Shown here: piece by piece, positions 56,370 through 64,000 of the stretch
Numbering within the stretch: position 1 is the first letter of the stretch
Layout: each line of letters begins with the position of its first letter
NCBI GenBank assembly: GCA_036346355.1
Contig: CM070585.1
Span: forward strand, 6,587,001 to 6,651,000
Source: Rhipidocladum racemiflorum
Taxonomy: Eukaryota > Streptophyta > Magnoliopsida > Poales > Poaceae
Direction: 5' to 3'
Length of the DNA: 64,000 bases
Program-made: the position numbers and the translations under genes
Notes under the pieces: model-generated
Databases searched by the model: none
The model's input: the letters and a program-made list of their open reading frames with translations, nothing else
What the model was told of the DNA's origin: nothing

Positions 56370-56760
56370 AGGGTTTAAAATCTCACTGACATTTTGAAAA
56401 TTTCGACCGAAATCTTAACGAGATAATTTTTTTTTTTTGAAAAATTATAATTTGTTGTGGTGCTTTCAGGAGATTTCGGGGGGTTTTACAAGATGATGAC
56501 ACATTCGATTGGTTTTAATGTTTGTAGGACATAATTTAAAATCAATTTTTGTGACGAATTGTAATGTTTTTTTTTCTAAGAAATTTATGTGAATTTTTTT
56601 TAAAAAAAATAGACACAAAAATTTGGGACATATTGGATGAAATTTTACAGAGGCTTGAATATGATCAAAATTTCGGTTTTACTAGCTACCAAAACACGGG
56701 ATTTGAAATTTAATTGTTTTTATTTTAACTGAATTTCAGTCACTCCCAAAATACGGTGTG
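56370..56760. repeat. AT-rich AAATTTCG-type degenerate repeat
   Basis: Same character as 15965-16260 and 54010-54260, with GAAATTTCG and TTTCGG motifs in long A/T runs. It is non-coding. Confidence 0.4.
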
Positions 56761-56864
56761 AAAATGAAATTTGTAACTTGCTAACCTCTGGGTCCATCAC
56801 CCCTCGCGTCACTCGCTCTCCATCTTGTAGTCATCTTATCATCGCGTCATTTAAAACCGCATAT

Positions 56865-57225
56865 CCGAGCAACGGGCGCGCGACAGGTTGCGGCATCTGG
56901 AGCGCCGGGCGGAGCGACCTGGCGAGCATCCGCGGTGGCGCCCGTGTGTCTGCGTCCGCGGACCCCGCCGCGCGCGCGCGATTGGCACGCATCGGTCGGC
57001 GTCTCACGTCCCCGTCTCGCGCGTCCGTCGAGTACCAGTAGTAGTTAGTAGCCGTAGCAGCCAGCGGTTGAGTGGACGTATAGGAGCGGAGGGACGCTCC
57101 CAAATTGGTACGGTGTGATTGGGACTAGGACTCGCTCGGATCCGCTGCTGTCGTCGTGCAAGTGTTGTGTGTCCGTGCGTGTGTCCAGCGGATTGTTCGT
57201 TGGACGGCAAGCTAACCCCTCAAGG
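56865..57225 (+). other. CpG-rich block ending in a splice-donor-like site
   Basis: A 350-bp GC-rich stretch, sharply different from its AT-rich surroundings, ends CCCCTCAAG/GTAATC at 57221-57227. It could be a 5' UTR exon or alternative first exon of the gene at 58399, or the first exon of a lost gene. No ORF in it is recognisable. This is inference from composition and the donor only. Confidence 0.3.
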
Positions 57226-57641
57226 TAATCAGATGTATCGGAGCAATGTGAATTATGTGATACTGGTTACTGAGTCATTCATGACACGAATAGATTAGAC
57301 GGTTGAGTACCGACCGTGGCAACAATGACCGCAGCGAAGCCGCGTCCGAGTTATCGGGACGAGCCGTGCTCAACAGCGTTTCGCCTTCTGGGAAGAAGAA
57401 GAACCAGGGAGCATCAGTTAGGGTGCGTTTGGTTGTCTGGATGAGGTTGGATGGGATATAGTCATCCAATTTGAATGGGATGGAGTCATCCAGGTAGTTA
57501 TTTGGTATGGTGGATAAGGATGAACTAATTTTTTGTTTGATTGGATTCTCGCGTAGCATCGCGCCCCTCGCTTTCACTCTTTTGATCGGATTTGTCCGGA
57601 GCCGTCGGGCCAATCAGCCTACACGGAGCGGATCGTGCGTA

Positions 57642-57874
57642 CTCCCTCTGTCCCACAAAGAGTGCATTTCTAGTGTTCAAATTTTGTCCCACAAAGAGTG
57701 CATTTCTAGTCCGTAGGGCCCAGCTGTAAGTGTATCGTCCGCCATTTAAGTCTTTGTGAACCAAGAGCGTCGGACGCTTGTGTATGGAGTAATGAGGGTC
57801 ACATTGGTCATTTACCTTGCACACTAATCTGTCTTAAAAATCCTAGAAATGCACTCTTTGTGGGACAGAGGGAG
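57642..57874. mobile_element. Stowaway-like MITE (233 bp)
   Basis: The ends CTCCCTCTGTCCCACAAAG and CTTTGTGGGACAGAGGGAG are inverted repeats flanked by TA (57640-57641 and 57875-57876). The block GTCCCACAAAGAGTGCATTT also occurs twice at the left end. CTCCCT...TA is the Tc1/mariner Stowaway mark. It lies about 340 bp upstream of the TATA box of the next gene. Confidence 0.93.
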
Positions 57875-58081
57875 TAGTGATGATTTTCGGGAGCACTGTC
57901 CGGTGACACGATGGAATGTGTTCCTTCGCTGTACTCGTAGCTCAATCCAATGCAGTGTACACGGTACACAGGCTAGTGCTTCGGATCGGCCTAAATAATT
58001 GGGCCTCCCTGCCTCACAAACCACGCGCATTATTGGACGCCGCGAAGCAAAGTCGCGAAATTATTGGTCGCCCACGAACCG

Positions 58082-58225
58082 CACATGTGGGATGTCCACC
58101 ATCGCGAACATCATCGCGAACATCCAACGGCGCTGGCCGCCTCGGTAGAGCGAGTGGTAACACGGGTCGCGGTACACCACCCGAACAAGATAGAGCGCAG
58201 CGACGCCACCGGCCAGCTTATAAAT
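58082..58225 (+). promoter_or_regulatory. Core promoter of the RING-H2 gene
   Basis: TTATAAAT at 58218-58225 is a TATA box about 175 bp upstream of the start codon, placing transcription near 58250 with a CT-rich start region (CTCTCCCTCTCTGTATCC). A perfect palindromic E-box, CACATGTG, lies at 58082-58089, a type of MYC/bHLH site common in stress-responsive promoters. Confidence 0.6.
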
Positions 58226-58398
58226 GCGCTCCACGAGCCCAGCTCTCCCTCTCTGTATCCACCACCGCTCGCGTCGATAGCACCTCAAAAGAAAGTGGAA
58301 ATTACAGCCGAGTCCACGCGTCCCCAATTCCTCCGCACCGAAGCCGCGAACGCGAGATTCCCGGGCCGGGAGGGTTCCTCGCAATCGTCGCCGCCGCG

Positions 58399-58872
58399 AT
58401 GGGGGTCTCCAGCATGCCGGCGCCCAAGGACAGCCTCCTGACGTACCTGCTCTACCACGCGGTGGTCTCGGTCGCCGCGCTGGCCGGCCTGCTGCGCGCG
58501 GCGCTGGTGTTCCTCGGCCTCCCGGCGCCGCCGCCGCTGCTGTCCGGGGAGGACGGCGAGGCCGGCGGGGACCAGCTCGCGGCGCTCGCGGTCTCCGCGG
58601 CGGCGGGGCCCAGCCTGGCGGAGAGGTTCAGGAGCAGGTTCCGCCCGGCGCGCTTCGGCCGGAGGCGCGGCGCCGCGGACTGCCGCGTCTGCCTGGTGAG
58701 GTTCGAGCCGGAGGCCGTCGTGAACCGCCTCCCCTGCGGCCACCTCTTCCACCGCGCCTGCCTCGAGACCTGGCTGGACTACGACCACGCCACGTGCCCG
58801 CTCTGCCGCTCCCGACTCCTCCCCGCCGCCGACGAATCGCCGCCGCCGGCCCCCCGTTTGGCCTGGATTTAG
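58399..58872 (+). CDS. XERICO-like RING-H2 E3 ubiquitin ligase
   Basis: 157 residues. The start ATG at 58399 was chosen because the family begins MGxSSMPAPK, exactly as here. The longer frame from 57916 is only in-frame leader. Residues 13-41 are hydrophobic, a likely membrane anchor. Residues 50-94 are Gly/Ala/Arg-rich. The RING-H2 runs Cys95-x2-Cys98-x14-Cys113-Gly-His115-x2-His118-x2-Cys121-x11-Cys133-x2-Cys136, all eight zinc ligands present (CRVCLVRFEPEAVVNR, CGHLFH, CPLC). The length fits Arabidopsis XERICO and maize relatives, which influence abscisic-acid levels and drought tolerance. The gene is one GC-rich exon (very high GC at third positions, usual for some grass genes) with a clear TATA box and a 3' UTR to about 59100. 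Role in this plant is inferred from family. Confidence 0.93.
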   Translation: MGVSSMPAPKDSLLTYLLYHAVVSVAALAGLLRAALVFLGLPAPPPLLSGEDGEAGGDQLAALAVSAAAGPSLAERFRSRFRPARFGRRRGAADCRVCLVRFEPEAVVNRLPCGHLFHRACLETWLDYDHATCPLCRSRLLPAADESPPPAPRLAWI

Positions 58873-59171
58873 AGAGATCCGCTCGCCGCCTCGCCGCTCC
58901 GGCTATGTGCCAGCTCCGTGTGGCCGTAGGAATTTAGATTTTTTTTTCCCATATAATTTTTTCCTTTGCCTTTTAATTTCGTTTTTGTGGACGCTTTGTG
59001 CTATAGCTGTAGTTCTGTACTGTGTAAATATTCGGCAGCAGAGAGTGCTCCTACGGGTGTAGCCTTTGTGAGCTTTTCTGTACAGTCTTTTCAGGGGAAA
59101 AACGGAAACGATGAAAAAAATAATTTAAACCCAAAAACAAGCTGACCTGCTCCTGTTTTTGCCATGATCTG

Positions 59172-59423
59172 TCCCTAATTCTGCCCCGCGATGGTCTCTT
59201 TTCCATGTAACGTAATTTTGCGTAGGTTGCCTACGTTTAATATTTTCAATCATACCGTTGCATGGTACTTAGGAATAGGTACTAAGTTCACATGTATTCC
59301 CTAATTCTGCCCCGCGATGGTCTCTTTTCCATGTAACGTAATTTTGCGTAGGTTGCCTACGTTTAATATTTTCAATCATACCGTTGCATGGTACTTAGGA
59401 ATAGGTACTAAGTTCACATGTAT
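59172..59423. repeat. Perfect 126-bp tandem duplication
   Basis: The unit starting TCCCTAATTCTGCCCCGCGA and ending TTCACATGTAT occurs twice in tandem with no difference seen (59172-59297, 59298-59423). It lies about 75 bp beyond the likely 3' end of the RING-H2 transcript. It is either very recent or an assembly artefact. Confidence 0.93.
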
Positions 59424-59439
59424 TTTGCAGGAATTTCAA

Positions 59440-60190
59440 GTTCGAAGGAGGACCTTACTCAGGGGCGGCACATCTCAAAAATTTTAGATGTGCTATGAGA
59501 TCATATTTTTCTGACAGATTAAATTTGTTGATTGAATTAGTTTTGATTTTAATGAGTTAAGATTTTTTTTACACCTCCGAGCTACTTGTCTTGTACTTTT
59601 AGTAAAATCCAAATATATATTAAATTTATGATATTATAAAAATCATTATACAATACTCTGGATAAATGGCACAGGGGAAATGCAGGGTCGGCTGGTTGGA
59701 ACACATGGAATTTCCTTTCGGGGTGGCGTTGCAGGCATATCCGGAGCATTCACGCGAGTATCCTGGCGAGGGAGGGGGACAAGGCGCTGAAAGCCACGGC
59801 AAGGGAAGCGGTTGTTAACGTGCTTATCGACGTGGCCCCAACCCCCCCCCCACTCGCTGTGTCCGCATCGCCGCTGGCACATGCGGCCGGGCCAATCTTA
59901 ATTTTTTTTTTTCACCCCTCAAGGTGAAAATGGGTAAGTGTTGAATACTTAAAAATTTGTTACAGCCGTTTTATTAATCGTTGTATGGAGCGTTTGATTT
60001 TGCTGTAACGGGCAATACGCTCTTTGTAACAATTAACGAAAGGCCGCAACAGAATCAAACTTGTTGCAAAAATTTCAAGATTACATGTTGCAGAAAAACC
60101 GTACATTCCTTACAACAATTTATAAAAGGATTGCAACAAAAATTTTAAGTTTGGAACTAAATTTATAGAAGTATTTCAACAAAATTTAAT
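59440..60190. other. Intergenic, no gene supported
   Basis: A GC-rich patch at 59660-59890 has short ORFs without recognisable domains and a run of ten C. The rest is AT-rich. Confidence 0.4.
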
Positions 60191-60229
60191 TTTAAATGAC
60201 TGCCTCTCTCTCTCTCTCTATATATATAT

Positions 60230-60490
60230 ACTAGCTACATGCCCGTGCGTTGCTACGAAAAACAAAATTGATAACGAAAAATAAAGATTAAAAAATAAAA
60301 AAAATTATTTTACAAGATCAAACATCTATCTTTAACGCTTCGTTTCTTGTGAAAGCTGGCTAATTAAAGCAACGTTTCGTTTCTTGAGTAGGGCAATTAA
60401 GCAGGGCAATTAAGTAGAGCAATTAAACAGGGCAATTAATGACGTGTAGAATGGACCACTGCCACCAAGTGGTGCTTTAGAATAGTAGAG
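60230..60490. repeat. Short dispersed repeat starting at an (AT)n run
   Basis: TACTAGCTACATGCCCGTGCGTTGCTACG follows a (CT)n/(AT)n run. The phrase GCCCGTGCGTTGC is a recurrent motif in dispersed grass repeats. AGGGCAATTAAG-type units repeat three to four times at 60390-60440. The end is perhaps TAGAATAGTAGAGATAT at about 60492. The class is unsure. Confidence 0.4.
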
Positions 60491-60499
60491 ATATATATC

Positions 60500-60740
60500 A
60501 AAACAAGTGGGAGGTATTTTTATGCACTTTTTTTTAAAAGTTGTATACATATCAAAGTATAAATAAAAGTTCGATGATTATTGTGTGAGAGGTGTTTCTA
60601 TGTTTTTTTTATAAAAAAAATTGTACAAATATTAAAGCATGAATGAAAGTTAGATAATAATTACTTACTCCTTCATTTATTTTAAAATTTGCGCAACTTA
60701 CATTGAGAAGAAAAGCATAGAATAGAGAGCTATAGTACAC
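60500..60740. mobile_element. Decayed copy of the 55322-55496 MITE family
   Basis: It shares GAGGTGTTTCTATG, TTAAAGCATGAATGAAAG, ATTACTTACTCCTTC and GCGCAACTTACA with the copy at 55322-55496 in the same order. A repeated start (GGGAGGTATTTTTATGC and GAGAGGTGTTTCTATG) suggests a partial internal duplication. Confidence 0.6.
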
Positions 60741-60759
60741 ATGGTTTGCATGAATGCCT

Positions 60760-63230
60760 GAGATGGGAAGGGTGCCATTGGATTGTTCGGGAGTTAGGGC
60801 ACTCATAATGTAAAGTTTCTTTAGTCATATCTAAAACCGCACTCTTAATGCAAAATTTCTTTAGTCATATCAAAAACCATCCGCATTATTAATAAATAGT
60901 ACTATATACAACTCTTTCAACCATTTGTATCTTAGCATAAATACATAGAGAACATTAAATGAATACTATCATACAACACATAGATACAACCTTTATCGTC
61001 TCAATGCATGTTTTTGTTGCATCTTTCTTTGGTTTATGTGTCTAAACCGTTTCTCTTGCAATAGATGGTTTTCATCTCTCTTATTTAATCTCCTCTTCAT
61101 ACCAGCATTAATCCTACAATAGCATGATTAAGAAATTACCGACACAAGACCATTGAGAGTGCCCTTGGTAAGCAGCTAGCTTGATTCGCAAGCATCGGCG
61201 GCCGTGCGTTTTGTCGCCTCGCGTGAAGACCGCTTTTGATGACTAGTGTCAATGTTGTTTTACTAGGGCCAGCATTCGTCGTTGTCAAAACCAAGTTTGC
61301 AAGTCTGTTGCGATGTCGAATTCAGCTAGAGACATCTTCGTACGACTTCTGCAGCGTCAGCCGATCGCACTGCTCGCTGGAAGTGATAAGCATGGCACAG
61401 GCATCTCAGGGAAGCAAAAAGACATTTTGGCGGGCAGAGTTTTCGCCGCTGTGTCTGTGAGCTGCAAGGCTTCATCTGCTCACTTGTTTTCCACGCGTGC
61501 GATTGGGATTTGAGCACAGAGTAGGAACAAATACAGCAAACTTCCATTAGCAAAATGCTAAAGAAGAAAAACATTAATTATACAGCACTGTTGATGTTAC
61601 GTTCCAAGGGAAATAGAACAAACGATCCCGCTGACCATCTGGATCCGTGCGTTCATCGTCTGTGCAAATTGCGGCCGTGTTTGTTCAAATGCAGCGAACA
61701 AAATACTAGATTCGGATACATATGCTGAGTTCAGCAGAACGAAGAAAGAACGGGCGGTTCCCCATGCTGGCCTAGCTGGTTCAGGACTTCCATACGTCAG
61801 CTGATCTGAACATCTCCTAACTCAGGTCACAAGTAGCTGTATCAATTGATCCGTCATCATCCATCCAAACTGCATGCTCCCGTCAGTTAGAAATGTACGG
61901 TGACTCGCAAATATCCGTGCGGCTTTTGCCATTCGATTCCCAGAGATTCAGATACCGAGCATTACATCAACTTACGCGGTTAGGGGGAATGGTCGTCGAT
62001 TCCATTTGATGCTTTTGAGTGTGGCTGCATGTCATAGGACAGGTGGAAAGGACCATTCAGACCTGTGCCCATACCAGTAAGTAAAATGTGGAATTAGATC
62101 ACCCATGATTACACCCCACTCCAGCAATGTCAACCTCGGCAAGAAAATCTGGCATACGTGTCCGATTCAGGAGAAAAACAGCCCATTACCCAATGCAGTG
62201 GTGAATCATGCAGGGGAAAAAAAATGTAAAGTGGATAAGGCACTGAGCTGCAGAAGCTCTTCCAATCAGGTCCGTGCCCTGTTCTCGATAAAGCCGAGAT
62301 CGATGTTGCTCTGCTCCTTGTCGGATCCTGAAACTTCTTCAGTCGGTTTGGTCTTCTTGAGATAAGTGTCATACATCAGAGCAATGCGCATGTTTATGCT
62401 TACTCCAAGGGCTGTTTCAGGTTCCAAGCATCAGCTAGTTAGTCTGAATATTGCCAACACACGAACAGGTGGCTGCGCATCAAATCAATCCGTGCAAACT
62501 TCATCAACCTGACAGAGAGAAAACAAATGTTCAGTGAGACGCATTTCGAATTTTTATTTTACCGTTGGATTCCGTCGCAGAGATACAGGATAACAGATAG
62601 TTGAGCATGCTTTACATGTGGCTTCAGGTCAAAGATATAACAGGTGATAGAGAAATTTTACGGTAGATTATACTTGTAGTATAAAATGTGTAATAGAAAT
62701 CACATCTAACCATTGATTTGTTAAGGGTGTTTCTACTACTCTACTACAAGGTGTAGTATAATTAAACTCTAGTTAATCTGATCTATTGGATCGAAAAGAA
62801 TGAACGGTTCATATTCAATTTAGTGCACCGTAAAATAACTCCAGGTGAAATAGATGACTCAGATTTCAGACTTGTGCTTGGAGAAAAATGATCGTGACGA
62901 TACAGAACTCCGCCATGACTTTCTCAGCGAGTGAATCTGGCATGTTTGATCTGGGAGACAAACTCGAATCCAGTGGTGAGATATGTACAAGAACAAGACA
63001 ACGTACAGTGCAGAGGATACGAGTGAGATACTGAAGTTGAAAAGGCGTGAAAATCAGTGTCATCTTCCAGTAAGATTCCTTGCCCTTCTTTCTAGTATCG
63101 ACGAAGCCAAGACGTGATCTTCGCTCCCTCGTACAATGCGACTGAACCGTCTTCAGCGGGTACTCAGCTATGTTTATTTTTGTCGAGAGTATTTTAACTA
63201 AACATATGGATTAAGGAAGCTCTAAGATGG
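60760..63230. other. Unassigned region, weak coding-like signal on the minus strand
   Basis: No complete gene is recognised. On the minus strand around 62430-62270 an open frame reads LGVSINMRIALMYDTYLKKT and on to GFIENRART-stop, with coding-like composition. Upstream in-frame stops and no clean splice site prevent a model. A possible MITE at about 62649-62841 has inverse ends near GAGAAATTTTACGGT and ACCGTAAAATAACTC. The region may hold gene relics or long UTRs. Confidence 0.3.
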
Positions 63231-63419
63231 AGAAAGATATCAACAAGAATTATTAAAGAATCCTTCCATTAATGGTTTGGGAATTACGAGGGAGATTAGT
63301 TTGTATGATAAGTCATGCATAACATTTGAAAAAGAAGAAAATAAATAAAGATAAAAGAGATAAAGCAACATTAAATATCTATGCACATTTTATAGTTTTA
63401 AAAGGCAATGCAAACTTAT

Positions 63420-63644
63420 TGTTGAGGGATATAGATAGACTCAGAGTCCTAGTTGTCTAAATATGGTTGAGGAATCTATCTCCTGTTAATTTGTGCTATA
63501 TATTGGGCACTCTTTGTACAAAAACAATTAATCTAAAAAAAGAGAATAATTTGCCTCCCTACTTTATGTGTGCTCCTTATTTATATTTGATATTTTATTT
63601 ATGTGTTGTGGTTGATTAAGGACGCGCAACATTATTTCACAACA
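63420..63644 (+). mobile_element. 5' LTR of Copia element 3 (225 bp)
   Basis: TGTTGAGGGATATAG...TTTCACAACA, with TGTTG/CAACA short inverted ends, a TATATATT box near 63500, and directly after it CGTTATCAATACGAAG. Relatives of this site (CGTTATCAGCACGA) are the half-tRNA-Met type primer sites of many Copia elements. The end CAACA/CGTTNTCA is shared with Copia element 2. Confidence 0.8.
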
Positions 63645-64000
63645 CGTTATCAATACGAAGATCCGCTGAAACCATTCGAGATCATCTACTGCATCAATTT
63701 GCACTATATTAAATTCGACTGGCAATATGTGATTAAATCCACTACAAACTCTATGTAAATTTGAGCGTAAGTTAATCGCACCGTGTGGCAGCCGTCCCCG
63801 TCGGTCGGCCGCGTCGTGCGCCATCCGCGCCCGCGCCATTGCGGCACACTGGCCTATCGTCGTGCACCCTGCCAAGGCCCATTCCCGGACATCCGGGTGG
63901 GGTGCCTCGCAGACACGGCGCCGGTGTCATTAATTTTGTGTCGCATGAGTTAATTACAGAGATTGAAGTGCAATGCATAGTGCGTGTAACCATGGAAATG
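63645..64000 (+). mobile_element. Start of Copia element 3 interior
   Basis: A primer-binding site and a leader (GATCCGCTGAAACCATTCGA...) are followed from about 63775 by a GC-rich stretch with no gag signal. The element continues past the window or is interrupted. No coding frame is supported. Confidence 0.5.

Noticed and set aside
57421..57545. Second Tourist-like element starting GGGTGCGTTTGGTTG
   Set aside because: Only the left end is convincing. No matching right end or target duplication was found.
57916..58398. Upstream in-frame extension of the RING-H2 ORF (161 extra codons)
   Set aside because: It spans the TATA box and promoter. The family start MGxSSMPAPK is at 58399.
61313..61513. 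66-codon plus-strand ORF
   Set aside because: No recognisable domain. Overlapping ORFs of similar size in other frames suggest chance.
1..64000. CRISPR arrays, operons, bacterial promoters, rRNA genes
   Set aside because: Intron-containing genes and plant repeat families show this is plant nuclear DNA. The tandem arrays seen lack the alternating repeat and unique spacer pattern.

Overview
The window is nuclear DNA from a grass (Poaceae). This rests on the repeat families present: Tourist-like and Stowaway MITEs, a Tat-lineage Ty3 element with an antisense ORF, a CACTA/Spm element starting CACTACAAG, and F-box/FBA proteins and a XERICO-type RING protein of the kind grasses carry. The species cannot be fixed from the sequence. 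Most of the 64 kb is transposable-element DNA, nested up to three deep. Only three host genes look functional: two F-box genes on the minus strand (17.1-19.9 kb and 29.4-30.6 kb) and a XERICO-like RING-H2 gene on the plus strand (58.4-58.9 kb).

Layout. 1-15.2 kb: an old degenerate Copia element is split by a younger 11.6-kb Tat-lineage Ty3/gypsy element (1774-13394, minus). A small hAT element with a perfect 8-bp target duplication sits in the right Copia half. 15.2-17.0 kb: MITEs, a 22-bp tandem array, a fold-back and a Tourist-like element. 17.1-20.6 kb: F-box gene 1, with a C-terminal tail built from four small phase-0 exons, then a decayed F-box paralog cut at its 5' side by the LTR of a second gypsy element (20609-23467) that stops inside its reverse transcriptase. 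24.4-28.8 kb: a SINE-like patch, then a Tourist-like MITE split by a 3.4-kb solo LTR with GGGGG target duplications, then another MITE. 29.4-32.2 kb: F-box gene 2 and its probable 5' UTR exon. 32.2-36.2 kb: non-coding LTR-like DNA.

36.7-53.1 kb is the most layered part. It holds a solo Copia LTR, then a defective Copia element with a hAT derivative in its left LTR, then a second copy of the solo-LTR family (39912-53070, TATTA duplications). This LTR is inserted into what reads as a receptor-kinase exon, and it carries an 8.7-kb CACTA element (43901-52580, AAT duplications) encoding TNPD-like and TNPA-like proteins. 53.1-58.2 kb: AT-rich degenerate repeats, microsatellites and MITEs. 58.4-59.1 kb: the XERICO-like gene. 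59.2-64 kb: a perfect 126-bp tandem duplication, MITEs, unassigned DNA and the 5' LTR of another Copia element.

The host genes suggest no shared pathway. The F-box proteins would be substrate receptors of SCF ubiquitin ligases. The RING protein is a small membrane-anchored E3 candidate of a family linked to abscisic acid and drought responses. No undescribed defence or biosynthetic system was found. The most informative signals are the order of insertions, recoverable from target duplications, the F-box exon tail, and the receptor-kinase exon relic recovered on both sides of a 13-kb nested insertion.
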